Of a DNA stretch of 64,000 nt, positions 35,209-43,369 are shown in pieces. Both the position numbers and the translations under genes were made by a program. Under the pieces are notes generated by a model. That model saw only the letters and a list, made by a program, of their open reading frames with translations. It did not search any database and was not told the origin of the DNA. Origin of the DNA: Billgrantia saliphila (GTDB lineage: Bacteria; Pseudomonadota; Gammaproteobacteria; Pseudomonadales; Halomonadaceae); contig NZ_PJRN01000005.1 in the NCBI RefSeq assembly GCF_002930105.1, positions 62,001 through 126,000 on the forward strand, in the 5' to 3' direction. Each line of letters begins with the position of its first letter. Position 1 is the stretch's first letter.

Positions 35209-36759
35209 TCAACGCTGCAGGTCGTCGGGAAAGTGTTTCATCACGCTCTGCACCGGGAACGGCGTCATGCCACCCATGGCACAGAGGGAACCGTCCACCA
35301 TGGTCTCGCACAGGTCGCCCAGCAGCACGAGGTTGGCCTCGCGGTTGTCGCCCGCGCGAATGCGGTCGATCACCTCGACGCCGCGCACCGCCCCGATGCG
35401 GCAGGGGGTGCACTTGCCGCAGGACTCCACGGCGCAGAACTCCATGGCGAAGCGCGCCTGCTCGGCCATGTCCACCGTGTCGTCGAACATCACCACGCCG
35501 CCGTGGCCGACCCCCGCGCCGACGTCGGCGAAGGCCTCGTAGTCGAGCGGCAGGTCCCACTGGCTTTCGGGCAGGTAAGCACACAGCGGGCCGCCCACCT
35601 GCACCGCGCGCAGCGGGCGGTCGCTCGCGGTGCCGCCGCCGAAGTCCTCCATCAGCTCGCGCAGGGTGGTACCGAAGGCGAGCTCCACCAGCCCGCCGCG
35701 CTTGACGTTGCCGGCCAGTTGCAATGCCAGGGTGCCCCGCGAGCGGCCCATGCCGTAGTCGGCATAGGCCGTGGCTCCGCGGGCGAGAATAAAGGGCACC
35801 GCGGCCAACGACAGCACGTTGTTGACCACTGTGGGCTGGCCGAACAGGCCCTCGATCGCCGGCAGCGGCGGCTTGAAGCGCACCATGCCGCGCTTGCCCT
35901 CGAGGCTCTCCAGTAGCGAAGTCTCCTCGCCGCAGATGTAGGCGCCCGCGCCGAGCCGTACTTCCAGCTCGAAGCGCTGGCCGCTGCCGCGGATATCCGC
36001 ACCGAGATAGCCGGCGGCCTCGGCGCGGGCGATCGCCTCATTGAAGATCTCGTGAGCCAAGGGATATTCCGAACGCAGGTAGACGTAACCCTGGGTGGCG
36101 CCCACGGCGAGACCGGCAATGGCCATGCCCTCGATCAGCAGGTAAGGGTCACACTCCATCACCAAGCGATCGGCGAAGGTGCCGGAGTCGCCCTCGTCGG
36201 CGTTGCAGACGATATATTTCTGTTCGGCGGGTGCGTCGAGCACCGTCTGCCACTTGATGCCAGTGGGAAACGCCGCCCCGCCGCGGCCACGCAGGCCGGA
36301 AGCCTTGACCTCGTCGACGATCTCCTGGGGCGAGAGCGAGAGCGCCCGCTCCAGGCCCCGGAAGCCGTCATGAGCGCGATAATCGTCGATGGAGAGTGGG
36401 TCGGTGACGCCGATGCGTGAAAATGTCAGCCGCTGCTGAGCCTGCAGGTAGGGGATCGCCTCGACCGGCCCTTGGTAGAGGGGAGACTGGGCGCCGTGTG
36501 TCTGCAAACCGGCTTCGAGCAGCCCGGCGTCGAACAGGCCGGCCACGTCGCTCGGCTCGACTGGACCATAGGCAATGCGGCCCGCCGACGTCTCGACCTC
36601 GATCAGCGGCTCCAGCCAGAACAGACCGCGCGAGCCGTTGCGTACCAGCTCGATCTCGGCACCACGGGCGGCGGCCTCCGCCTCGATGCGCGCGACCACC
36701 TCATCGGCACCGAGGGCGAGCGCCGTGGTTTCGCGGGGCACGTAGATTCGAACGCTCAT
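35209..36759 (-). CDS. fdsB: NAD-dependent formate dehydrogenase beta (FMN/NADH) subunit
   Basis: A 516-residue cytoplasmic diaphorase subunit homologous to NuoF, passing electrons to NAD+. An N-terminal thioredoxin-like part (IYVPRETTALALGADEV) is followed by the NADH/FMN core: GLRGRGGAAFPTGIKW, YIVCNADEGDSGTFADR and GAYICGEETSLLESLEGKRG. The 4Fe-4S motif is ESCGKCTPCRIG near residue 440. The start shares one base with the fdsG stop codon (TGATG), giving coupled translation. FdsA, FdsB and FdsG together form the soluble enzyme. Confidence 0.97.
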   Translation of the reverse strand: MSVRIYVPRETTALALGADEVVARIEAEAAARGAEIELVRNGSRGLFWLEPLIEVETSAGRIAYGPVEPSDVAGLFDAGLLEAGLQTHGAQSPLYQGPVEAIPYLQAQQRLTFSRIGVTDPLSIDDYRAHDGFRGLERALSLSPQEIVDEVKASGLRGRGGAAFPTGIKWQTVLDAPAEQKYIVCNADEGDSGTFADRLVMECDPYLLIEGMAIAGLAVGATQGYVYLRSEYPLAHEIFNEAIARAEAAGYLGADIRGSGQRFELEVRLGAGAYICGEETSLLESLEGKRGMVRFKPPLPAIEGLFGQPTVVNNVLSLAAVPFILARGATAYADYGMGRSRGTLALQLAGNVKRGGLVELAFGTTLRELMEDFGGGTASDRPLRAVQVGGPLCAYLPESQWDLPLDYEAFADVGAGVGHGGVVMFDDTVDMAEQARFAMEFCAVESCGKCTPCRIGAVRGVEVIDRIRAGDNREANLVLLGDLCETMVDGSLCAMGGMTPFPVQSVMKHFPDDLQR

Positions 36760-37256
36760 CAGCCCACCTCCAGCACTTGGACGCTCAGTTCGTCGACCAG
36801 ACGATCGAATTTCTCGGGCGTGACCCGGCCATGGATGCGATCACCGATGCGCAGCGACGGGCCGCAGGCACAGTTGCCCAGGCAGTAGACCGGCTCCAGG
36901 GTGATCTCGCGGTCAGGGGTGGTCTGATGGAAGTCGATGCCGAGGGTCGCCCGCGCATGGTTCTCCAGCCCTCGCGAACCGCGCGCCTGGCACGCCTCTG
37001 CGCGGCAGAGCTGCATCACATGGCGCCCCGGCGGCGCGGTGCGAAAGTGGTGATAGAAGCTGATCACGCCATGCACTTCGGCACGGGTGAGCTGCAGCGA
37101 TTCGGCAATGATCGGCACCGCCTCGCGCGGTACGTAGCCGCAGCGATCCTGGATCGCATGCAGGATGGGAAGCAGAGCCCCGGGCTTGTGCTTCAGGACG
37201 TCGATCTCGTCCTGAATCAGCTGAGGGGTCCACTGAGGAGAGTCACTGTTGAGCAT
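36759..37256 (-). CDS. fdsG: NAD-dependent formate dehydrogenase gamma (2Fe-2S) subunit
   Basis: A 165-residue cytoplasmic subunit homologous to NuoE. The helical N-terminal part (LLPILHAIQDRCGYVPREAV) precedes a thioredoxin-like fold with the 2Fe-2S ligands in CRAEACQARG and CLGNCACGPS. The ATG at 37256 gives the usual length; the frame extends to 37289 without support. It is the first gene of the fds operon and shares its promoter region (37257-37424) with the divergent regulator gene. Confidence 0.96.
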   Translation of the reverse strand: MLNSDSPQWTPQLIQDEIDVLKHKPGALLPILHAIQDRCGYVPREAVPIIAESLQLTRAEVHGVISFYHHFRTAPPGRHVMQLCRAEACQARGSRGLENHARATLGIDFHQTTPDREITLEPVYCLGNCACGPSLRIGDRIHGRVTPEKFDRLVDELSVQVLEVG

Positions 37257-37424
37257 GGCCTGGCCTCGAGTCGAACGCAGGACGCACATTGTTCTTGCGT
37301 CGGGACGTTCGAAGCTGCTAATTATGTTTTATAGTTCATATATGACAATCGATGCCTATCGACACCGCGGTATCTGTGAAAGTAGCAGTACTACCTCCGT
37401 TTCAAAATATGAAAAATACAGCAT

Positions 37425-38498
37425 ATGAAGCGCATTCGAATCGAGCCTGCCTGGTCCTTCACCGACGAGTCGGGTAACCGCCTGGATCCACAGCTGTTTG
37501 GCCTGCTGCAGGGCATCCATCGCAGCGGCAAGCTGACCGCAGCCGCCGTCGAGGCCGGCATCTCCTATCGCCACGCCTGGAACTTGCTCAACAGGTGGGC
37601 GGACTTCTTCGGCGTCGCCCTGGTGGAATTGCAAAAGGGTCGCGGGGCACGACTGACCCCGCTCGGCGACAAGCTGTTGTGGGCCCGCCAACGCGTGGCC
37701 GCCCGGCTCGGCCCGCAGCTCGAGAGCCTGGGCTCGGAGCTCAATCTCGAACTGCAGCAGCTGTTCGAGGGCGTCGAGCCGGTGCTGCGCATGCACGCCA
37801 GTCACGGCTACGCAGTGGCGCTGCTGCCCCGGTTCGCCACCGGCTTCCAGCTCGATCTGCAGTATTGCAGCCCCCAGGAAGCCCTGGCTGCGCTCAATCG
37901 AGGCGCCTGCGACGTGGCCGGCTATCATATGCCGACCACGGCTACCCGCGGCCCGCTGATGCAGGATTACCGGCGCCAGCTGCGGCCGCGCAGCCACTGC
38001 ATCATTCGTTTCATCACCCGCTGCCAGGGGCTCATGGTGGGGCCGGGCAATCCCCGCGGCATCGTCGGTCTGTCCGACCTTGCGCGCGGCGACGTGCGCT
38101 TCATTAACCGCCAGAAGGCCTCGGGCACCCGGGCGCTGCTCGACATCCTGCTGCGCGAGGCCGGGCTCTCCTCACAGCGGATCCAGGGCTTCGAGCTGGA
38201 GGAGTACACGCACTCGGCGGTGGCCGCCTACATCGCCGCCGGCATGGCCGACGTGGGCTTCGGCGTCGAGGCCGCCGCGCGCCTGTTCGGGCTCGAATTC
38301 CTGCCCCTGGCCCATGAGCACTACATGCTGGTCTGCCAGCGCAGGAGCCTCGCCGACCCCAGCGTCAAGCGCCTGCTCGAGATGATCCGCAGCGAGCCGT
38401 TCCTCGAGGCCGTCGCCGAGCTGCCCGGCTATTCGCCGGATCACTGTGGCGAGGTGTGCCGTGTCGACGAGTTGTTCGGCGAGGTCCGGCGCGCCTGA
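37425..38498 (+). CDS. Transcriptional regulator: ModE-like HTH with substrate-binding-protein domain
   Basis: A 357-residue cytoplasmic protein. Residues 1-110 form a ModE/LysR-type winged helix (LFGLLQGIHRSGKLTAAAVE, AGISYRHAWNLLNRW). Residues 120-350 resemble a periplasmic binding-protein-like effector domain (PBP_like): ASHGYAVALLPRFATGFQ, FINRQKASGTRALLDILL and ADVGFGVEAAARLFGLEF, as in one-component regulators linked to molybdenum enzymes. It is divergent from fdsG and is the obvious regulator of the fds operon. The ligand could be molybdate, formate or another small anion; none is shown. The upstream gap holds ATATATGA- and CATATG-like motifs but no operator that can be named. Confidence 0.85.
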   Translation: MKRIRIEPAWSFTDESGNRLDPQLFGLLQGIHRSGKLTAAAVEAGISYRHAWNLLNRWADFFGVALVELQKGRGARLTPLGDKLLWARQRVAARLGPQLESLGSELNLELQQLFEGVEPVLRMHASHGYAVALLPRFATGFQLDLQYCSPQEALAALNRGACDVAGYHMPTTATRGPLMQDYRRQLRPRSHCIIRFITRCQGLMVGPGNPRGIVGLSDLARGDVRFINRQKASGTRALLDILLREAGLSSQRIQGFELEEYTHSAVAAYIAAGMADVGFGVEAAARLFGLEFLPLAHEHYMLVCQRRSLADPSVKRLLEMIRSEPFLEAVAELPGYSPDHCGEVCRVDELFGEVRRA

Positions 38499-38506
38499 GC
38501 CTTGCG

Positions 38507-39613
38507 TCAATAATCGACCACTACGTTGCCGATCGGCTTGCTGCAGCACGAGAGAATGTAGCCCTCCTCGATGTCCTCGTCGGTAATGCCGCCGTTGTGC
38601 TCCATATCCACTTCGCCGGACTTGAGCCCCACCCGGCAAGTGCCGCATATGCCCATGCCGCAGGCCTTGGGGATGTGCAGCCCGAGCTTGGACGCGGCGG
38701 CGTGCACCGTCTCGCCCGGCTGGATGCGCACGCTCTTGCCCGAGCCGACGAACTCGACGCTGAGCATGTCGGCATAGTCGATTTCCCCGGCTTCTGCCTC
38801 GGCTTGCTCGGCCAGCTCCAGCACGTCCTCGCGTACGTCCAGCGGCGTGGCGCCGAAGGACTCCTCATGGTAGTGGCTCATGTCGAAGCCGTTGTCGCGC
38901 AGGATGCGCTTGATCGCGTTCATGTACGGCGTGGGGCCGCAGCAGAAGATCTCGCGCTCGAGGAAGTCCGGCGCCATCAGCTCCAGCATCGGCTGGGTCA
39001 GATACCCTCGGTAGCCGGCCCAGGCCTCGCCGATGTCGTCCTTGTTCTCGCAAACGATATGCAGCTTGAACTCGGGGATCCGCGAGAACATGTGCACCAG
39101 CTCGCGATGGTAGATGACATCGCGCGGGGCACGGGCACTGTGGATGAATTCGACGTCGACGTTGGCGTTGGTGTCGAAGAACCAGCGGGTCATCGACATC
39201 AACGGCGTGATGCCGACTCCGCCGGAGAGGAACAGCACCTTGTCGGCGGGAAAGTCGATCGAGTTGAAGTTGCCCACCGGGCCGTGCACCACCAACTCGT
39301 CGCCCACCTTCATGTTGTCATGCAGCCAGTTGGACACCCGACCGCCCGGCATCCGCTTGACGGTGATCGAGAAGCTATAGGGGATCGATGGCGAACTGGA
39401 GATGGTGTAGGAGCGCATGATCGGCTCGCCGTCGATCTCAAGCTCCAGGGTCACGAACTGCCCCGGCTTGAAGAAGAACAGCACCGGCTGCTCGGCCATG
39501 AAGCAGAAGGTGCGAACGTCCCAAGTTTCCTGGATCACCTTGACGCAGCGCACCAGGTGTCGGCCGTTGGTCCAGGTCTGGGTCGTGACGGGGTTGAGAA
39601 AGTTCATGGTCAT
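38507..39613 (-). CDS. gbcB: Glycine betaine monooxygenase, ferredoxin reductase subunit GbcB
   Basis: A 368-residue cytoplasmic flavo-iron-sulfur protein that supplies electrons to GbcA. The start NFLNPVTTQTWTNGRH and the segment VIQETWDVRTFCFMA are close to Pseudomonas GbcB. The FAD motif is RSYTISSSPS, the NAD part begins at VLFLSGGVGITPLMSMTRW, and the C-terminal plant-type 2Fe-2S domain has CGMGICGTCRVG plus a last Cys (SCCSKP). The ATG at 39613 (or 39607) is used; the open frame that reaches 41206 crosses the divergent gbcA gene and is not real. It lies back to back with gbcA. Confidence 0.95.
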   Translation of the reverse strand: MTMNFLNPVTTQTWTNGRHLVRCVKVIQETWDVRTFCFMAEQPVLFFFKPGQFVTLELEIDGEPIMRSYTISSSPSIPYSFSITVKRMPGGRVSNWLHDNMKVGDELVVHGPVGNFNSIDFPADKVLFLSGGVGITPLMSMTRWFFDTNANVDVEFIHSARAPRDVIYHRELVHMFSRIPEFKLHIVCENKDDIGEAWAGYRGYLTQPMLELMAPDFLEREIFCCGPTPYMNAIKRILRDNGFDMSHYHEESFGATPLDVREDVLELAEQAEAEAGEIDYADMLSVEFVGSGKSVRIQPGETVHAAASKLGLHIPKACGMGICGTCRVGLKSGEVDMEHNGGITDEDIEEGYILSCCSKPIGNVVVDY

Positions 39614-39940
39614 GTCGAGTCGCCTGGCATTGATCAGCGTGGAAGGCTCCGACTGCGGAACACCGCCTGCCGTTGAACGAATTCTGCGCCAGGCGGCAAG
39701 GCCCCGACTTGCCTGACTGCGACACGGGCATGCCCATGACTCCCACCCGGTGTGTCTTTTCTCCCTTCGCGCGTCGCGCCTGCATTCATGCTTGTCGCCG
39801 GCAGACAACTGGGCGCCCGGCGGCTGTTCCACACTCGCCGTATTCCCATCGGCAACCGACACCGTCACGACGTCGAAGCCCGTGACGATACCAACAATCC
39901 GACCGATGCCGCAGCCGCGGCCAGCAATGAGGAAGCTTCC
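39614..39940. promoter_or_regulatory. Divergent gbcB/gbcA control region (327 bp)
   Basis: There is no gene here. The region separates the two halves of one enzyme and must hold both promoters. GACTGCG occurs twice in the same orientation (39651-39657 and 39715-39721), 64 bp apart, which could be part of activator sites. In Pseudomonas both genes are activated by GbdR, and a GbdR-type gene is at 53506-54666. Assigning these repeats to GbdR is speculative. Confidence 0.35.
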
Positions 39941-41227
39941 ATGGACACACTCTCCCCGGCTCCCCTGGACGATCCCCTGGATCCGGCGCGTCAGGCCACT
40001 GCCGCGATGCTCGCCGAGCGCGCGCGCAACTTCTCGCTGCCCCAGCCCTTCTACAACGATGCCCGGCTGTTCGCCCTGGACATGCAGGAGATCTTCGGCA
40101 AGGAGTGGCTGTTTGCCGGCATGACCTGCGAGATTCCTGCCAAGGGCAACTACATGACCCTGCAGGTCGGCGACAACCCGGTGATCCTGGTGCGCGGCGA
40201 AGGCGGTGCGATCCATGCCTTCCACAACGTCTGTCGTCACCGCGGCTCGCGGCTCTGCGTCAGCGACAAGGGCAAGGTCGCCAAGCTGGTCTGCCCCTAT
40301 CATCAGTGGACCTACGAGCTCGACGGCCGCCTGCTGTTCGCCGGCAGCGACATGGGCGCGGACTTCGATCTTGCCACCTACGGCCTCAAGCCGGTCCACG
40401 TGCGCACCGGCGGTGGCTTCATGTTCATCAGCCTGGCCGAACAGCCGCCGGCCATCGACGACTTCCTGGTCACCCTGGAGCACTATCTCGAGCCCTACGA
40501 GATGTCCAATCTCAAGGTCGCCGTGGAGTCGAACATCGTCGAGCAGGCCAACTGGAAGCTGGTGATCGAGAATAATCGCGAGTGCTACCACTGCAACGGC
40601 GCTCACCCGGAGTTGCTGAACTCGCTGCAGGAGTTTGACGACACCGACGACCCCCGCGCCACGCCCGCCTACAAGGCGCTGGTGGCGAAGAAGCAGTCCG
40701 ACTGGGACGACCAGCAGATTCCCTGGCAGCTCAAGCGTTTCGGCAAGCGCAACCGGTTGACCCGCACGCCGCTGCTGGACGGCGTGGTCTCCATGACCGT
40801 GGACGGCAAGCCGGCCTGCCGCAAGCTGATGGGCCGCCTGACCAGCCCCGACATGGGCTCGCTGCGCATCCTCCACCTGCCCAATTCCTGGAACCACTTC
40901 ATGGGCGACCACGCCATCGTGTTCCGCGTGCTGCCGCTGGGACCGCAGGAGACCCTGGTGACTACCAAGTGGCTGGTGCACAAGGACGCCGAGGAGGGCG
41001 TCGACTACCGCCCCGAGGAGATGCGCCGGGTGTGGGACGCCACCAACGCCCAGGACAAGCGCCTGGCCGAGGAGAACCAGCGCGGTATCAACTCCCAGGC
41101 CTACCAGCCGGGCCCCTACTCCGAAACCTACGAGTTCGGCGTGATCGACTTCATCGACTGGTACAGCGAACGGATGCAGGAGAACCTGGGCCACAGCGCC
41201 CCCCACCTGCAGCTGGTGCGCGGCTAG
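39941..41227 (+). CDS. gbcA: Glycine betaine monooxygenase, Rieske oxygenase subunit GbcA
   Basis: A 428-residue cytoplasmic Rieske-type oxygenase that removes one methyl group of glycine betaine, giving dimethylglycine and formaldehyde. Rieske ligands are Cys98, His100, Cys118 and His121 (NVCRHRGSRLC and CPYHQW). The catalytic iron motif is ENNRECYHCNGAHPEL. The ATG at 39941 has GAGGA before it; a longer open frame starts at 39752 but lacks a ribosome binding site and family similarity. Length matches Pseudomonas GbcA. It is divergent from gbcB, and a strong terminator follows. Confidence 0.96.
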   Translation: MDTLSPAPLDDPLDPARQATAAMLAERARNFSLPQPFYNDARLFALDMQEIFGKEWLFAGMTCEIPAKGNYMTLQVGDNPVILVRGEGGAIHAFHNVCRHRGSRLCVSDKGKVAKLVCPYHQWTYELDGRLLFAGSDMGADFDLATYGLKPVHVRTGGGFMFISLAEQPPAIDDFLVTLEHYLEPYEMSNLKVAVESNIVEQANWKLVIENNRECYHCNGAHPELLNSLQEFDDTDDPRATPAYKALVAKKQSDWDDQQIPWQLKRFGKRNRLTRTPLLDGVVSMTVDGKPACRKLMGRLTSPDMGSLRILHLPNSWNHFMGDHAIVFRVLPLGPQETLVTTKWLVHKDAEEGVDYRPEEMRRVWDATNAQDKRLAEENQRGINSQAYQPGPYSETYEFGVIDFIDWYSERMQENLGHSAPHLQLVRG

Positions 41228-41272
41228 GCTCCGCTACCTGCTGACATAGACTCCTCCACTTCCGGACAAAAG

Positions 41273-41304
41273 GCATCGCCCCCGACCATGGTCGGGGGCG
41301 ATGC
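41273..41304 (+). terminator. Strong terminator hairpin after gbcA
   Basis: The arms GCATCGCCCCCGAC (41273-41286) and GTCGGGGGCGATGC (41291-41304) form a perfect 14-bp stem around CATG, 46 nt after gbcA. Only a short T-rich stretch (GTTGTC) follows. The symmetry lets it work for the convergent small gene as well. Confidence 0.7.
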
Positions 41305-41359
41305 GTTGTCACGCAGTTTCCAGGGCGGCGCGGCCACAAGGCGCCGCCATGATGAGGTA

Positions 41360-41599
41360 TCAGCCTACGGCAGGCCGCAAATGACGCGCCAGCGCCTCTC
41401 GCACTTCGGGCAGCATGACGCCGGCCTGCGCTTCGAGCCCAGCGACCAGCGCCGGCAGGCCGGGCACGGCGCGGCATGCATGCTGCTGCGCGGCCAACCG
41501 AGCGCAGGTGTCGGGATCGGCGTTCGAGGGAACGTCGATGCCCAACGCCAGCAGGCGTTCGCGGAAATCCTGCTCATCGATCAAATCGGCGATCATCAT
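41360..41599 (-). CDS. Small soluble protein in the betaine locus, unknown function
   Basis: A 79-residue protein (MMIADLIDEQDFRERLLALG, CARLAAQQHACRAVPGLPAL) with two Cys residues, no membrane helix and no signal peptide; it looks mostly helical. AGGAGG stands 8 nt before the first ATG (41599), and the base composition by codon position looks like a coding gene. I do not recognise a family. It is convergent to gbcA and lies downstream of fdhA beyond a repeat array, so it could be transcribed with fdhA. A methyl-oxidation role is only a guess from position. Confidence 0.6.
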   Translation of the reverse strand: MMIADLIDEQDFRERLLALGIDVPSNADPDTCARLAAQQHACRAVPGLPALVAGLEAQAGVMLPEVREALARHLRPAVG

Positions 41600-41662
41600 G
41601 TCGCGTACCTCCTACTGCCGTTGGCTGCCATTTCCTTCACATTACCCGGCCAGCGCTCAGGT

Positions 41663-41935
41663 GGCCACGCTGCCGTGGGGTCGATAAACCCAGAAATGGC
41701 TCGCCGCGCCGCCTTCAGTGGACGCCGTCGGCGAACTCGGGCTCCTCCTTACGCGGCCACGCTGCCGTGGGGGTCGATACCCCGAAATGGCTCGCCGCGC
41801 CACCTTCAATGGGCGCCGTCGGCGAACTCGGGCTCCTCCTTACGCGGCCACGCTGCCGTGGGGTCGATACCCCGAAATGGCTCGCCGCGCCGCCTTCAGT
41901 GGGCACCGTCGGCGAACTCGGGCTCCTCCTTACGC
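41663..41935. repeat. Three tandem copies of a ~91-bp unit abutting and derived from the fdhA 3' end
   Basis: Units of 92, 91 and 90 bp lie at 41663-41754, 41755-41845 and 41846-41935, each starting GGCCACGCTGCCGTGGGG. A fourth, partial copy is the 3' end of fdhA itself (from 41936). Each unit therefore carries a copy of the last codons of fdhA; on the minus strand unit 2 still reads IDPHGSVAA and stop. The rest of the unit (CGCCGCGCCGCC, CGTCGGCGAA) also resembles the adjacent fdhA codons in diverged form. The copies are 90-95 percent alike by eye. They contain no gene. Confidence 0.85.
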
Positions 41936-43123
41936 GGCCACGCTGCCGTGGGGGTCGATGACGAATTTCTTCGCCGCGCCGCCGTCGAAGTCGGCGTAGC
42001 CCTGCGGGGCCTGATCCAGGGTGATCATCTGCACGTTGACCGCATCGGCGATATTGACCTTGCCGAACAGGATCGCCTGCATCAGCGGGCGGTGATACTT
42101 CATTACGGGGCACTGGCCGGTATGGAAGGAGTGGGACTTGGCCCAGCCCAGGCCAAAGCGCATGCTCAATGCCCCTTGCTTGGCGGCATCGTCGGAGGCG
42201 CCCGGGTCCTCGGTCACGTAGAGGCCCGGAATGCCGATCTGACCACCGGCGCGAGTCAGCTGCATCGCCGAGTTGAGTACCGTGGCGGGCGCTTCCTTGG
42301 CGTGGTTGCAACCGCAGGCATGCGCCTCGAAGCCGACGCAGTCGACGAAGCAGTCGACCTCGCGCTCGCCGAGGATTGCTTCGAGCTTGTCGGCCATGTC
42401 GCCCTCCTGGGTCAGGTCGAGGGTCTCGCAGCCGAAGCTTCTCGCCTGGGCCAGGCGTTCCTCGATCATGTCGCCGACGATCACGCAGGCCGCCCCCAGC
42501 AACTGGGCCGAGACCGCCGCCGCCAGTCCCACCGGGCCGGCCCCGGCAATGTAGACGGTACTGCCCGGCCCGACACCGGCCGTCACGCAGCCGTGAAAGC
42601 CGGTGGGGAAGATGTCCGATAGCAGGGTCAGGTCGCGGATCTTTTCCATGGCCTGGTCGGCATCCGGGAATTTCAGCAGGTTGAAGTCGGCGTAAGGCAC
42701 CATGACGTACTCGGTCTGGCCGCCGACCCAGCCACCCATGTCGACGTAGCCGTAGGCGGCGCCGGGACGCGCCGGATTAACGTTGAGGCAGATCCCCGTC
42801 CGTCCCTCCTTGCAGTTGCGGCAGCGCCCGCAGGCGATATTGAACGGCACCGAGACCAGATCGCTCGGCTGGATGAATTCGACATCGCGCCCGCACTCCA
42901 CCACCAGGCCGGTGATTTCGTGGCCCAGCACCAGACCGGACGGCGCGGTAGTACGCCCCCTCACCATGTGCTGATCGCTGCCGCAGATGTTGGTGGTGAC
43001 GACCTTCAGTATTACCCCGTGGTCGCATTTGCGATTGCCGAGAGCGAGCTCGGGATAAGGGATGGATTCGACGGCGACCTTGCCCGGGCCCTGGTAGACG
43101 ACTCCGCGGTTGGCTTGGCTCAT
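41930..43123 (-). CDS. fdhA: Glutathione-independent formaldehyde dehydrogenase
   Basis: A 397-residue cytoplasmic zinc enzyme of the medium-chain dehydrogenase family that oxidises formaldehyde to formate with NAD+, with tightly bound cofactor in the Pseudomonas enzyme. Catalytic zinc ligands are in NICGSDQHMVRG and GLVLGHEITG; the structural zinc site is CGRCRNCKEGRTGICLNV. The cofactor motif is AGAGPVGLAAAVSAQLLGA. The ATG at 43123 has GGAG before it; the frame extends to 43207 without support. In betaine users this gene sits with gbc and dgc genes to remove the formaldehyde from demethylation. Its last codons overlap a tandem repeat array. Confidence 0.96.
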   Translation of the reverse strand: MSQANRGVVYQGPGKVAVESIPYPELALGNRKCDHGVILKVVTTNICGSDQHMVRGRTTAPSGLVLGHEITGLVVECGRDVEFIQPSDLVSVPFNIACGRCRNCKEGRTGICLNVNPARPGAAYGYVDMGGWVGGQTEYVMVPYADFNLLKFPDADQAMEKIRDLTLLSDIFPTGFHGCVTAGVGPGSTVYIAGAGPVGLAAAVSAQLLGAACVIVGDMIEERLAQARSFGCETLDLTQEGDMADKLEAILGEREVDCFVDCVGFEAHACGCNHAKEAPATVLNSAMQLTRAGGQIGIPGLYVTEDPGASDDAAKQGALSMRFGLGWAKSHSFHTGQCPVMKYHRPLMQAILFGKVNIADAVNVQMITLDQAPQGYADFDGGAAKKFVIDPHGSVAA

Positions 43124-43369
43124 GTCAGGCTCCAGTTCGTTGTTGTCACGTGACGGATGATTCCGTCGCTTCAGCCTATGCCCTTCGCCATGCCGCACTT
43201 GCCCCACAGAGACATCCGCTTGTCTGCCCGAGACATGCTGCGGTCGCGATGGGCCAGCGGACAGCTAGAGGTCGCTTTCACGACATTCCTCAGGACGATC
43301 GGGGCCAACAATGGTCCGCCCGGGAGTGCCTGTCGCTGCCGGCCCCAACAACAACACGCGAGGTTCCCC

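Noticed and set aside
38507..41206. A 899-codon frame suggesting a fusion of gbcB with another protein
   Set aside because: The upstream two thirds are antisense to gbcA; gbcB starts normally at 39613.
41663..41935. CRISPR array
   Set aside because: Units of about 91 bp are contiguous without unique spacers, and no cas genes are present; it is a tandem repeat derived from the fdhA end.
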